64,000 bases of DNA from Bacillus sp. REN16 (GTDB lineage Bacteria; Bacillota; Bacilli; Bacillales; Bacillaceae_L): contig NZ_JAJFZK010000005.1 in assembly GCF_020731355.1 (NCBI RefSeq), positions 1-64,000 of the forward strand, in the 5' to 3' direction. Position 1 is the first letter of the stretch. Every line of letters begins with the position of its first letter. The notes below the pieces were generated by a model. The model saw only the letters and a list, made by a program, of their open reading frames with translations. It was not told the origin of the DNA and did no database searches. The translations under genes and the position numbers were made by a program. Shown piece after piece: positions 1 through 8,491 of this stretch.

Positions 1-30
1 TTTGAGTGAGGGCCAAATTTCAAGCAGAAC

Positions 31-65
31 AAGGGGACGGCTCCGCTGTTCGCCTATTTTTTTCC
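31..65 (+). repeat. REP-like element, copy 1
   Basis: A copy of the interspersed element of this window: GGGGACGG, a short spacer, a complementary C-rich arm and then TATTTTTTT. This copy differs slightly (CTCCGCTGTTCGCC), so its stem is weaker. It lies upstream of the PfpI gene, and the gene it would follow is outside the window. Confidence 0.75.
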
Positions 66-168
66 ATTTTATAGATGGTAGTATTGGGAGGGGGATGTCC
101 CGGTTTGTTTAAGATTTCTTTAGGAAATGTTACTATTAAGAAAACTATTTTTGAAAGGATGGTATGTA

Positions 169-693
169 ATGCGATTAAAGGGAAAAAAGATTATTGGGCT
201 TATTCATCACGATTTTGAAGACTTAGAACTATGGTACCCAGTTTTGAGGCTTAGGGAGGAAGGTGCTGTTGTTGATCTGGTAGGTGAAGAAGCGAATCAG
301 AAATATAATGGGAAATACGGGGTCCCGGCTATTTCCGAATATGCTTATGGCGATATTAGGGCAGAAGAATATGATGCCATTTTAGTGCCAGGAGGATGGG
401 CACCAGATAAAATTCGTAGATTTCCAGAAGTGTTATCTATGCTTCAAGAAATGAATGATGCCAAAAAGCCAATTGGTCAGATTTGCCATGCAGGCTGGGT
501 ATTGATTTCAGCAAAGATTTTGGAGGGGAAAAAGGTTACTAGTACTCCGGGGATTAAGGATGACATGGAAAATGCAGGTGCCGTCTGGTATAACGAACCT
601 GTTGTAACCGATGGACATCTTGTTTCAAGCAGACGTCCACCAGACCTACCAGATTATATGAGGGAATTTATTCGTGTTTTAGAACAAAGATAA
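169..693 (+). CDS. PfpI/DJ-1 family cysteine amidase or protease-like protein
   Basis: Class I glutamine amidotransferase-like protein of the DJ-1/PfpI superfamily, about 174 residues, the usual length for the single-domain PfpI group. The nucleophile-elbow motif QICHAGW carries the expected Cys followed by His, and an early acidic residue lies in DFEDLELWYP. Members act as deglycases, chaperones or peptidases, so the exact activity is open. I place the start at the ATG preceded by GAAAGGATGG; an in-frame upstream ATG at 127 would add 14 residues but has no good ribosome binding site. No signal peptide is visible, so it should be cytoplasmic. The gene is monocistronic and is followed at once by a REP-like hairpin with a T-run. 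Confidence 0.87.
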   Translation: MRLKGKKIIGLIHHDFEDLELWYPVLRLREEGAVVDLVGEEANQKYNGKYGVPAISEYAYGDIRAEEYDAILVPGGWAPDKIRRFPEVLSMLQEMNDAKKPIGQICHAGWVLISAKILEGKKVTSTPGIKDDMENAGAVWYNEPVVTDGHLVSSRRPPDLPDYMREFIRVLEQR

Positions 694-696
694 GCA

Positions 697-755
697 TGGG
701 GAACAGGGGAACAGGGGAACACGGGGACGGTTCCGCCGTTCCCCTATTTTTTTCC
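697..755 (+). repeat. REP-like element behind the PfpI gene
   Basis: Consensus copy: GGGGACGG and CCGTTCCCC form a GC-rich stem with one bulged base, followed by TATTTTTTTCC. It is preceded by three short GGGGAACA-type repeats and starts 4 bases after the PfpI stop. The stem plus T-run in the sense direction would work as an intrinsic terminator. Confidence 0.85.
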
Positions 756-855
756 ATCAGAAAGAAAATTAATCTTCAATTTCCTGAAAAGTTTCGTTAC
801 ACATCATTGTAACGAGAACTTTATTGAATATTGGTTGTGGGTGTAAATGAAACCT

Positions 856-1740
856 CTATTTCCATCTTGTAACGATAATCCCATTTACGTTATTCCCAGA
901 AATCTCATATTGGGAAAAGATTGGTTCTACCATTTCCAGTGTTTCCGCAACAGGGTGGTAGGAGATGAAGTATTCTATTTCTTCAATAGTTGTTTTTAAG
1001 GTCTTTTCTTGTTTCAGATACTCGATGTATTCCTCCAACACGAGGTCCATTTCCTTCATAAGCACACTATGGGGCAAACCCACATATCGAAAGTGCCAAG
1101 GTTCATATTCAATCCCTGTAATATCTGTTTTGTCTTTTGGATACCGCAGGATAAATCCGTATTTCCAAGCATTTTCAGCCATCCATTTCCCTTCGGGTGC
1201 ATTTTCCATTTTCATCAAAGTCGAACCAACATCAAGTGATAATCCTAGATTGTGTTCACTATACCCAGGTGGTAAGGCGTAGGCAGCTCCCATTTCTTTA
1301 TAGAGCTTTGCTTGTTCTTCAAAGTCTCGAAACCCACTATTCACAGAAAAGTGAACGATCCCATCCTTATTTGCTGACTCCATCATTTTTGAAAATGCAA
1401 GGCCAGCCTCATTTGATAAAGTGATAGAATCGATGCTTGCTCCGAATTGTTTCCCAATTTCCTCAATAGAAGATAATGGAACGATATCTGATTTAATACT
1501 ATTTCTTTTAATAGGAAAAGTACTGTTGACTAGTATCAAGTCCCCCTGAAAAATCTGGTCATTATCGATTTCCATGGTTTTGATTTTGTTTACCGGAGGC
1601 TCCCTTTTTGCCATGTCAGATACAACTTTTACTTGAGAAAGTGTATCTTCATTTTTCAGTAAATACGGACTATACACAAAAGCAACACCAATCGTGACAA
1701 TTGCGACTGCTATAAATATCCAGCTTTTCTTCCACTGCAA
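856..1740 (-). CDS. VanY-like D-alanyl-D-alanine carboxypeptidase (M15B)
   Basis: Predicted membrane-anchored zinc DD-carboxypeptidase that trims the terminal D-Ala of peptidoglycan stem peptides. The N-terminus is a single hydrophobic segment (WIFIAVAIVTIGVAFVY) acting as a signal anchor, with the catalytic domain outside. M15 motifs are intact: SGFRDFEEQ with the conserved Arg, SEHNLGLSLDVG giving the first His and Asp zinc ligands, and EPWHFRYVG with the second His ligand. The last 70 residues extend past the catalytic core and are charged and helical. The TTG start at 1740 is favoured because AAGGTGA lies just upstream; a GTG at 1749 overlaps that site and would add three residues. It stands alone on the minus strand. 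Confidence 0.9.
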   Translation of the reverse strand: MQWKKSWIFIAVAIVTIGVAFVYSPYLLKNEDTLSQVKVVSDMAKREPPVNKIKTMEIDNDQIFQGDLILVNSTFPIKRNSIKSDIVPLSSIEEIGKQFGASIDSITLSNEAGLAFSKMMESANKDGIVHFSVNSGFRDFEEQAKLYKEMGAAYALPPGYSEHNLGLSLDVGSTLMKMENAPEGKWMAENAWKYGFILRYPKDKTDITGIEYEPWHFRYVGLPHSVLMKEMDLVLEEYIEYLKQEKTLKTTIEEIEYFISYHPVAETLEMVEPIFSQYEISGNNVNGIIVTRWK

Positions 1741-1964
1741 TTTTTTCACCTTCCCAAGATAGCCGATTGAACGCTCTATTCCATCTCTTTAAATTATGAT
1801 GCCATAGTGCTTATTAGGCAAAACATATGACGGTTTTAGCCGTGACGAATCATGCTTAGTGACAGTAATGAAGTTATTGTATAATAAATATCATGATGGT
1901 CATTAGTAATCATATTAGTAGATTTTATGATTTTAAATTTTAAGTTACGGGGTGAATCATTTAA

Positions 1965-2594
1965 ATGAGGTGGAAATACTCGCAAACAATTATGCTTTCC
2001 TTTTCAATTGCTATTGTTGGAATATATATAATCCCTCCAATATTAATAATAGGAATAATAGAACCAGATAGTTATACTTGGTTAATTTTTTATTATTTGC
2101 TTGCAATCCTATTGACTTTTCTTTTTTTTATCGAATTAACACCTTGGCAAATAAATAAACATTATCAAATTGCTCAGAGCCAAAAGCATCACTTATATCC
2201 TATTAAATACGAACCAACTGAACCCAATGGTAAAATCAGTAAGTATTTCTATAAATATCATGAACTCATTAATTTTGAACAAGCAAAAACAAATGTAATT
2301 AACAAAAGTGTATATGAAATGGGGAAGTTTGGGTATATTCACCTGCTGCTTATAGTTAGCAAATTAATTATTTATTCAATTTTTATTTGGCTTTTTGTGG
2401 TTAACTTTGAGTTGACTCTACTATCCATTATAACGATGTTGGGTGTGGCCATTCTTGAAATATTTACTACCATAATAGCTTTTCTTCAGTTTTGGAGAAA
2501 TATATATTCAAGTGGTAAAGATAGTGTAATACTTAATCAACGGATTGAAAAGATCGAAAAAGCACTATTTGATAATGATACAAATAATGAATAA
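1965..2594 (+). CDS. integral membrane protein of unknown function
   Basis: Unrecognised 209-residue protein. Hydrophobic segments lie near residues 8-30, 36-58 and 110-170 (probably two or more helices), with a polar loop in the middle (about 60-105) and a short charged C-terminal tail. It is notably rich in Ile, Leu, Tyr and Phe and more AT-rich than its neighbours, which may indicate recent acquisition. The ATG follows GGGGTGA at a 9-base spacing. It ends 40 bases before the MORN-repeat gene on the same strand, so the two may be co-transcribed. No catalytic motif was seen. Confidence 0.65.
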   Translation: MRWKYSQTIMLSFSIAIVGIYIIPPILIIGIIEPDSYTWLIFYYLLAILLTFLFFIELTPWQINKHYQIAQSQKHHLYPIKYEPTEPNGKISKYFYKYHELINFEQAKTNVINKSVYEMGKFGYIHLLLIVSKLIIYSIFIWLFVVNFELTLLSIITMLGVAILEIFTTIIAFLQFWRNIYSSGKDSVILNQRIEKIEKALFDNDTNNE

Positions 2595-2634
2595 ATAAGA
2601 TAAGTAAACTAGTAATGTGGACTATGGAGGATTT

Positions 2635-3525
2635 ATGCAAACGAAGTATATTTTAATACAGAATCAAATGGTTAATGCTGTGTATGTACAAGGGGATTAT
2701 AACAAAACAACTGATAAGTGGAATGGTGTTATAAAAGTTTTTCAGGCGTCGTTTGACAAAAAATATGACGATATTTTTCTAGGTGAATTTGAGGGGGATT
2801 TTACTGGATTAAGTCTTTCTGGAGAGGGCGTATTTCGGGGGCGTTTTCAGGATTACATAAAAATGATGACGGAGACGGAAGACAATTATTCATATAACGG
2901 AGAGTTCTTTTATAATTTTGTTCATAAGTATAAAGGTTCTTTTTATCATGCCGTACCAGATGGATTAGGGAGACTCTATTCAGTACCCCATCAAAATAGA
3001 TTTGATTATGTTCATGACAAGGAAAAGATTGAAGCACTAATATTCAAAGGTGAATTTAAAGAAGGATATATTCAAGGGAAAGGAATCCAGTATTCCTTGG
3101 ATGGGAAGAAGTATTATGAAGGTGATTGGTTTACCTTACACGAAAATGAAAGTGCGGATCCCGCATCCTCATATAAAACGAATAAATTATTCCTAAATAA
3201 TTATAAGATTAATGACCATATGAGCATGAAATTCCACGGAACAGGTAAATTCTATTTTGAAAATAAACTTCTATATTCCGGAGAGTGGTATTATGGTAGA
3301 TTCCATGGGACGGGGACCTTGTATAACCTGAAGAATGGTACTCCGTATTATACCGGTACGTGGCGATATGGCTCTCCACATGGTATAGGGATTGAATATC
3401 GACCAAACGGCATGATTTTATATAAAGGCTACTGGATAGATGGGATGAAACATGGATGGGGTACTCTATATGATGCTGAGGGTGAAGTTTTATTTTTCGG
3501 CAAAATGGAGAATAGTCAAAGGTAA
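2635..3525 (+). CDS. MORN-repeat protein
   Basis: About 296 residues, mostly MORN-type beta-hairpin repeats. Recognisable units include YNGEFFYN, FKGEFKEGYIQGKG, YEGDWF, YSGEWYYGRFHGTG, YTGTWRYGSPHGIG and YKGYWIDGMKHGWG, about seven in all and densest in the C-terminal third. MORN repeats usually mediate protein or lipid contacts, and no enzyme domain is attached. The start is taken at the ATG behind GGAGG (spacing 4); an in-frame ATG at 2617 has no ribosome binding site. It has no signal peptide. It lies 40 bases behind a membrane protein, which could be its partner, and a REP-like element begins right after its stop. Confidence 0.8.
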   Translation: MQTKYILIQNQMVNAVYVQGDYNKTTDKWNGVIKVFQASFDKKYDDIFLGEFEGDFTGLSLSGEGVFRGRFQDYIKMMTETEDNYSYNGEFFYNFVHKYKGSFYHAVPDGLGRLYSVPHQNRFDYVHDKEKIEALIFKGEFKEGYIQGKGIQYSLDGKKYYEGDWFTLHENESADPASSYKTNKLFLNNYKINDHMSMKFHGTGKFYFENKLLYSGEWYYGRFHGTGTLYNLKNGTPYYTGTWRYGSPHGIGIEYRPNGMILYKGYWIDGMKHGWGTLYDAEGEVLFFGKMENSQR

Positions 3526-3526
3526 A

Positions 3527-3562
3527 CATGGGGACGGTTCCGCCGTTCTCCTATTTTTTTCC
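3527..3562 (+). repeat. REP-like element behind the MORN gene
   Basis: Near-consensus copy (CATGGGGACGGTTCCGCCG, then TTCTCCTATTTTTTTCC) beginning 2 bases after the MORN stop codon, in the same sense. The hairpin plus T-run could terminate transcription. Confidence 0.83.
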
Positions 3563-3735
3563 ACCATGGATATTATTACAGTGATACCTTGGGATATCGC
3601 TTGAGATTTCTGCACATGTCTTTCGAAAAAACGTAAAAAATAACGTGAAAACCACCCGACGCCATCAAAAGCCAAAGTATGATTCTAATGATAGGAACTA
3701 TATATTGATAACCACTACCCTGACGGTAGAGGTTC

Positions 3736-3767
3736 AAGAGAAGTGAGTTAGCGCACTTCTCTTTTTA
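3736..3767 (+). terminator. rho-independent terminator without an obvious gene
   Basis: AAGAGAAGTG and CACTTCTCTT form a perfect 10-bp stem around an 8-base loop, followed by TTTATTT. No open reading frame of note lies between the MORN gene and this hairpin. The 170 bases before it may hold a small RNA or a decayed gene. A CTACC/GGTAG mini-hairpin sits just upstream. Confidence 0.6.
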
Positions 3768-3773
3768 TTTAAA

Positions 3774-3832
3774 TATGGGGGCGGTCCAATTGTTTTCCTG
3801 ATTTTTTCTATAAGATGGGGACAGTGCCGCCT
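3774..3832 (+). repeat. two degenerate REP-like copies
   Basis: A decayed copy at 3774-3809 (GGGGGCGGTCCAATTGTTTTCC and a T-rich tail) and a truncated one at 3815-3832 (GATGGGGACAGTGCCGCC). The rest of 3833-3965 holds no gene, only the leader of the enolase-family gene. Confidence 0.5.
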
Positions 3833-3894
3833 CAATGATTGTTGATGATTGGTGCAGGAATGCTATTGATGTTGATAGAGAATATTCTGGTTAT

Positions 3895-3907
3895 TAATAC
3901 GTATAAA
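3895..3907 (+). promoter_or_regulatory. ATACGTAT-type dyad upstream of the enolase-family gene
   Basis: TAATACGTATAAA lies about 60 bases before the start codon. Its ATACGTAT core matches the sites in front of the aldehyde dehydrogenase (47641) and the aldolase operon (56562). It could be a GntR/HutC-type operator, or a chance match to a short palindrome. Confidence 0.25.
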
Positions 3908-3965
3908 TAAAAAATTAGTAAATAAGAATGGTAACAGTGATGTTGAGTTAAAGGGAGGAATCGTA

Positions 3966-5156
3966 ATGAGAGTTAGTTCTATCGAAATTATTCCAGTGAA
4001 TATACCTTTAAAGGCTCCTATACGGTGGCCATGGGGAATCCGTACAGGGATTACTAGAAATATTGTGAAGGTGCATACGGATAATGGCTTAGTTGGTTAT
4101 GGTGAAACGATGGGGGGAACACAAATTGAAAATTTGATGAAGGGAATGGTTGACTCTGTCATTGGAAGTAATCCATTTGATATCGAACTTATTCTTTCAA
4201 AGTTTCAATTGACTTCTTATTTTTCAGGATATGCAGGCTTGGCAGCAACTGCGGGCATCGAAACAGCCTTATGGGATGTAATGGCTAAGTCTGTTGAAAA
4301 GCCATTGTACGAACTTTTGGGAGGATTGTACCGAAGTAAAGTTCCATTTTCTGCGTATGTGTTTTATCGATATCCCGGGGAGGATGAAGGTGGAGAAACA
4401 ACACCTGATGATATTGTAGATTATTGCAGAAAGATAGTAAGTGAAAATGGTTTTTCAAATATAAAATTAAAAGGCGGGGTTTTTGAACCTAACCACGATA
4501 TTGATACGATTGCTGCTATTAGGAAGGAATTTGGTAGTGACATGGGTCTGCGAATTGATCCAAATGCTGTATGGTCGCCAACAAAGGCATTAGAAGTATC
4601 TAGAAAACTATTAGAATATAATTTGGAGTACTTAGAGGATCCTACTCCAAACTTAGAGGGGATGGCCCGGATTAGAAGGGATGTACCGATTCCTTTGGCT
4701 ACGAATATGTGTGTGGTGGATTTTGACCAAATTGCTCCAGCCTTCCGTTTAGGTTCGGTTGATGTAATTTTAGGTGATACCCATAAGTGGGGAGGTATTC
4801 TTGCGACGAAAAAATTAGCAGCAGTTTGTGAAACACTTCAGTTTGGATTTTCCTTACATAGCGGGTGTGAGCTTGGCATATCTACTCTTGCATATGCACA
4901 TGTGGCTGCTTCAACTCCTGTTCTATCCTATGCTGCTGATAGTCATTACACACATTTAACAGATGATATTTTAAAGGGCGGATTACTAAAGTTTAAAGAT
5001 GGTATGCTCGAGGTGCCAGATAAACCGGGACTTGGTGCAGAGCTAGATGAAGATAAGCTTGAACTTTATGCTGAACGTTATAAGCAGCAAGGGGTCCTCC
5101 CGGGTACAGGAGACCAATTTAATCCGAATTGGATACCCAAAAAAGTTATGTTTTAA
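3966..5156 (+). CDS. enolase-superfamily dehydratase, glucarate dehydratase-like
   Basis: 396-residue member of the mandelate racemase/enolase superfamily. Capping domain is about residues 1-125 and the barrel follows. Catalytic features resemble the glucarate dehydratase subgroup: KLKGG with the KxK base, metal ligands in RIDPNAVW (Asp), YLEDP (Glu) and PLATNMC (Asn), the Asp of GDTHKW and the His of SLHSGCE forming the presumed His-Asp dyad. It is shorter than classical GudD (about 450), so the substrate may differ. It would abstract a proton next to a carboxylate and lose water or racemise. A strong ribosome binding site, GGGAGGA, precedes the ATG. A terminator separates it from the downstream ABC operon, yet it is the natural first gene of the cluster. 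Confidence 0.85.
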   Translation: MRVSSIEIIPVNIPLKAPIRWPWGIRTGITRNIVKVHTDNGLVGYGETMGGTQIENLMKGMVDSVIGSNPFDIELILSKFQLTSYFSGYAGLAATAGIETALWDVMAKSVEKPLYELLGGLYRSKVPFSAYVFYRYPGEDEGGETTPDDIVDYCRKIVSENGFSNIKLKGGVFEPNHDIDTIAAIRKEFGSDMGLRIDPNAVWSPTKALEVSRKLLEYNLEYLEDPTPNLEGMARIRRDVPIPLATNMCVVDFDQIAPAFRLGSVDVILGDTHKWGGILATKKLAAVCETLQFGFSLHSGCELGISTLAYAHVAASTPVLSYAADSHYTHLTDDILKGGLLKFKDGMLEVPDKPGLGAELDEDKLELYAERYKQQGVLPGTGDQFNPNWIPKKVMF

Positions 5157-5181
5157 TAATTTTTATACAGAAACAACAACA

Positions 5182-5217
5182 AGGCTGCTGGATTACCGGC
5201 AGTCTAGTTTTTTTATT
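5182..5217 (+). terminator. rho-independent terminator after the enolase-family gene
   Basis: AGGCTGCTGG and ACCGGCAGTCT pair (two G-T wobbles) around a short loop, followed by AGTTTTTTTATTTT. It ends the first transcription unit of the cluster. Confidence 0.7.
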
Positions 5218-5255
5218 TTCACCAAAAAAAAATTTAGGTAAGAAAAAAATTTTTA

Positions 5256-5284
5256 TTGATTATTTGTAATTTTTGCTGTATAAA
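5256..5284 (+). promoter_or_regulatory. sigma-A-type promoter of the first peptide ABC operon
   Basis: TTGATT, 17 bases, TATAAA. The predicted transcription start is near 5291, about 65 bases before the TTG start of the first ABC gene. Confidence 0.55.
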
Positions 5285-5299
5285 GAATTTATACAATAT

Positions 5300-5313
5300 T
5301 GAATGCGTTTTCA
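5300..5313 (+). promoter_or_regulatory. cre-like catabolite repression site
   Basis: TGAATGCGTTTTCA matches the CcpA consensus TGWAANCGNTNWCA at 13 of 14 positions and lies inside a larger dyad (ATTGAA/TTCAAT). It is just downstream of the predicted transcription start, where CcpA would block elongation or initiation. Confidence 0.5.
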
Positions 5314-5356
5314 ATTAAAGATGTAAACCTACTACATATAAAAGGGGGATATTTTC

Positions 5357-6322
5357 TTGATAGAGCCTCTTCTTTCAGTGAAGGACTTAAGGACCTATTT
5401 TATTAGTAATGAGAAAGAAGTACGTGCAGTTGATGGGATTGACCTAGAAGTTTATCCAGGTCAGATTGTCTGTATCGTAGGAGAATCAGGGTCAGGTAAA
5501 AGCATTACCTCACTCTCTATTATGCAGTTGATTCCAAAACCAACAGGACAAATTGTTTCTGGAGAGATAATTTTTGATGGAAAAGATTTAACGAAACTAA
5601 GTGAAAAACAAATTGCCTCAATAAGAGGAAACGACATTTCGATGATTTTCCAAGAACCAATGACTTCTCTAAATCCCGTATTGACTATTGGGGATCAGAT
5701 TTCGGAAGTACTTTTGCGCCATCGTTCCATATCCAAAAAAGAAGCCTTAAAGAAAGCTGTTGAAATGCTTCAATTTGTTGGTGTCCCACGTGCAAATGAT
5801 ATTGTAAGAGAATATCCACACCAGTTGTCGGGTGGTTTACGTCAACGTGTGATGATTGCAATGGCAATGATCTGTGAACCCAAACTATTGATAGCGGATG
5901 AACCAACCACAGCACTCGATGTAACTATCCAAGCCCAAGTTCTTGAACTAATGAAAAAAATGCGTGATGAATTTCATAGCTCGATTGTCATGATTACTCA
6001 TGACCTAGGGGTAGTAGCGGAAATAGCTGATTATGTTGCAGTTATGTATGCTGGTCAAGTAGTGGAAGCGGCAGACGCTGATACCATATTTGAAGACACA
6101 TCGCATCCATATACAAAGGCGTTAATGGAGTCGATTCCTTCCTTGGAGGAAGAAAAAGATATCCTTTATTCGATACCAGGAACTGTACCAGACGCTTCAG
6201 ATTTTCCGGTTGGTTGTCGTTTTGCTAGCCGTTGTGAAATGGTCCAACCATCATGTCTCGAAAAAATACCTAAGCTCCGAGAGCTAAAACCAGGTCACCT
6301 CGTTCGTTGTGATCTTCTATAG
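5357..6322 (+). CDS. peptide-type ABC transporter ATP-binding protein (DppD/OppD-like)
   Basis: First ATPase of a family-5 peptide/opine-type importer. Walker A is GESGSGKS (near residue 40), the signature LSGGLRQRVMIA and Walker B LLIADEPT are intact, and the C-terminal oligopeptide extension with the cysteine cluster C-x5-C-x6-C is present ([15 protein letters not shown]). Translation starts at TTG behind AAAGGGGGAT; no better ATG exists. It heads an operon of ABC genes with hydrolases interspersed (gaps mostly 10-30 bases), so the imported compound is probably processed by the enzymes encoded in between. Confidence 0.93.
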   Translation: MIEPLLSVKDLRTYFISNEKEVRAVDGIDLEVYPGQIVCIVGESGSGKSITSLSIMQLIPKPTGQIVSGEIIFDGKDLTKLSEKQIASIRGNDISMIFQEPMTSLNPVLTIGDQISEVLLRHRSISKKEALKKAVEMLQFVGVPRANDIVREYPHQLSGGLRQRVMIAMAMICEPKLLIADEPTTALDVTIQAQVLELMKKMRDEFHSSIVMITHDLGVVAEIADYVAVMYAGQVVEAADADTIFEDTSHPYTKALMESIPSLEEEKDILYSIPGTVPDASDFPVGCRFASRCEMVQPSCLEKIPKLRELKPGHLVRCDLL

Positions 6323-6351
6323 AAGTAACTGATATGGAAAGGAGTTCGGAT

Positions 6352-7320
6352 ATGAATGAAATTTTATTAGATGTCCAGCATGTAAAAAAATACTTCCCGA
6401 TAAAGCAGGGGGTACTCCTAAAAACGGTTGGGCACGTAAAGGCGGTAGATGATGTTTCATTCACAGTAAAAGCGGGGGAAACGCTGGGCATTGTTGGTGA
6501 ATCCGGATGTGGAAAATCAACATTAGGAAGAATGATAATGCGGGTACTTGAACCCACTGGCGGAAAAATCCTCTTCAAAGATCAAGACATTACTCATCTT
6601 AAAGGACAGGATCTTCGAAAAATCAGAAGTCAATTTCAGATGGTATTCCAAGACCCCTATTCATCGCTCAATCCTAAAATGACTGTTGAGCAAATTTTAG
6701 CTGAGCCATTTTACGTGAATAAAATAGCTGATTGGAAAGAAGCAAAAAGTAGAGTGGGGCCACTTCTAACAAGAGTCGGGTTAAAGGAAACCGATAGGAG
6801 CAAAAGTCCTAGTGAGTTTTCTGGCGGACAACGACAGCGTATTGGAATTGCAAGGGCTCTTGCGCTGAATCCAAGCCTAGTTGTAGCAGACGAAGCCGTT
6901 TCAGCTTTGGATGTTTCCATTCAATCACAAATCCTTAATTTAATGAGGGATTTAAGAGAAGAGTTAAATCTTTCCTATATTTTTATCTCACATAACCTAG
7001 CTGTTGTGAAGCATATTAGTGACCGCGTAGGTGTAATGTATTTAGGTAATTTAGTAGAGATAGGAAGTAAGCGTGAACTCTATAAACAACCATTACACCC
7101 GTACACGCAAGCGTTATTATCATCAGCTCCGGAACCGAAACGAAATGTAAAAAGAGAAAAAGTCATCTTAAAAGGTGAGGTACCTAGTCCAGCAAATCCA
7201 CCGTCTGGTTGTCCCTTTCATACCCGTTGTCCGTATGTGATGAGTGTATGTAAAGAAGTCCGACCAGTTCTAAAGGAAGTGGCTCCCGAGTATTCAGTTG
7301 CATGTCATCTACATAATTGA
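6352..7320 (+). CDS. peptide-type ABC transporter ATP-binding protein (DppF/OppF-like)
   Basis: Partner ATPase of the preceding gene, 322 residues. Walker A GESGCGKS, signature FSGGQRQRIGIA and Walker B LVVADEAVSALD are visible; the Glu after the Walker B Asp is kept. The C-terminal cysteine cluster GCPFHTRCPYVMSVC is typical of the family. The start is taken at the ATG behind AAAGGAG (spacing 7) instead of the in-frame ATG 18 bases upstream, which has no ribosome binding site. The two ATPases would form the heterodimeric motor for the DppB/DppC permeases encoded further down. Confidence 0.92.
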   Translation: MNEILLDVQHVKKYFPIKQGVLLKTVGHVKAVDDVSFTVKAGETLGIVGESGCGKSTLGRMIMRVLEPTGGKILFKDQDITHLKGQDLRKIRSQFQMVFQDPYSSLNPKMTVEQILAEPFYVNKIADWKEAKSRVGPLLTRVGLKETDRSKSPSEFSGGQRQRIGIARALALNPSLVVADEAVSALDVSIQSQILNLMRDLREELNLSYIFISHNLAVVKHISDRVGVMYLGNLVEIGSKRELYKQPLHPYTQALLSSAPEPKRNVKREKVILKGEVPSPANPPSGCPFHTRCPYVMSVCKEVRPVLKEVAPEYSVACHLHN

Positions 7321-7338
7321 GAGGAGATAAACATTATT

Positions 7339-8472
7339 ATGTTTGAGGGTTTGTTTGTTAATGTAATTGATCCTATCTTAAAAACTTGTAATCTTTGCTA
7401 CTTAGAAAAAACAAATGAAGGATACAGGATTGATTATTCTAAATGTAAAGATGGTGTTCCGCATTCCGACATATACTTAAGCCCTGGTTGGATTGATTTA
7501 CATACCCATGTGTTTGATGGGTTTACTTCATTAAGCGTACCTCCAGATGATGTGGGTTTGGATACGGGTGTACATCTAGTTGCTGATGCGGGAAGTGCAG
7601 GAGAAGCTACTTTACCAGGTTTTATCAAATATATTGTTCCTCACTACGAAACAAAGATTCGAGCTTGGTTAAATATTAGTTCAATTGGGTTAGTTCATTT
7701 ACAAGAAGTTTCCAATCTTAAGTTGATAAATATTGATCGCACTGTGCAAGCAGTGCATGAATATCGCCCGTATATTTGTGGGATTAAAGTACGTTCAAGC
7801 GGTGCCATCGTTGGTGATATGGGTACTCAGCCACTAAAGCTTGCTAAGCTAGTGGCACGTGAAACCGGATTGCCGCTGATGGTTCATATCGGTGAAGCTC
7901 CTCCCGTTATTGAAGATGTTTTAGAGCTACTTGACGAAGGGGATGTTATAACACATTGTTATCACGGGAAAATTGGAACCCCTTGGAAACCTAACGGACT
8001 CCCCGTGGACGCATTAGAAAAGGCTTTGGCAAGGGGGGTGAAAATGGACATAGGACATGGAGCGGCAAGTTTTAATTTTGGGGTTTGCCGCAACGCAATT
8101 GAAAAAGGGTATTCACCTTTTTCGATTAGTACCGATGTGCATATCCGTAATATTCATGGGCCAGTTTACGATCTGGCTACAACTATGACAAAAGTCATGC
8201 ATTGTGGATTGTCTCTAGTGGATCTTATTGCATCTGTCACACTAGCTCCTTCGGAAGTTCTTGGGATAAAGGATTGGTGTAGGCTAGATGGAATACTGAC
8301 GAACGCAACACTGTTCCGAATTTCGGATGACCCAGTCCGAAATAGAGAAATTAAGGACTCAAATGGAACTATTATACAGATGGATAGTCATATTGTTCCA
8401 ACTGGAGTAATTACTGAAAAAGGGTTTAAATCTTTAGAAGAAAATAAAAAATATAGTTTAGGATTTTCATAA
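7339..8472 (+). CDS. amidohydrolase/deacetylase family metallohydrolase
   Basis: 377-residue amidohydrolase-superfamily enzyme of the dihydroorotase-like EF0837/Atu3266 group. Metal motifs: DLHTHVF (HxH) near residue 55, the probable carboxylated Lys in GIKVRSSG, His in MVHIGEAP, His in ITHCYHG and Asp in STDVH. Biochemically studied relatives hydrolyse esters or amides of small acids (acetyl-mandelate is the example I recall), and the physiological substrate is usually unknown. It sits between the ATPases and the binding protein of a peptide-type transporter, so it probably deacylates or opens the imported compound. GAGGAGA lies upstream of the ATG. Confidence 0.85.
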   Translation: MFEGLFVNVIDPILKTCNLCYLEKTNEGYRIDYSKCKDGVPHSDIYLSPGWIDLHTHVFDGFTSLSVPPDDVGLDTGVHLVADAGSAGEATLPGFIKYIVPHYETKIRAWLNISSIGLVHLQEVSNLKLINIDRTVQAVHEYRPYICGIKVRSSGAIVGDMGTQPLKLAKLVARETGLPLMVHIGEAPPVIEDVLELLDEGDVITHCYHGKIGTPWKPNGLPVDALEKALARGVKMDIGHGAASFNFGVCRNAIEKGYSPFSISTDVHIRNIHGPVYDLATTMTKVMHCGLSLVDLIASVTLAPSEVLGIKDWCRLDGILTNATLFRISDDPVRNREIKDSNGTIIQMDSHIVPTGVITEKGFKSLEENKKYSLGFS

Positions 8473-8491
8473 TAAAGGGAGGGATTTTTAC

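Noticed and set aside
3700-3767. GGTAGAGGTTC before a terminator, reminiscent of the start of a lysine riboswitch
   Set aside because: The rest of the aptamer is missing, and no lysine gene follows; the match is too short.
3966-5156. Dipeptide epimerase or N-succinylamino acid racemase for the enolase-family gene
   Set aside because: Those carry an Asp third ligand and a Lys on the opposite barrel strand; here the ATN and His-Asp pattern matches the glucarate dehydratase subgroup.
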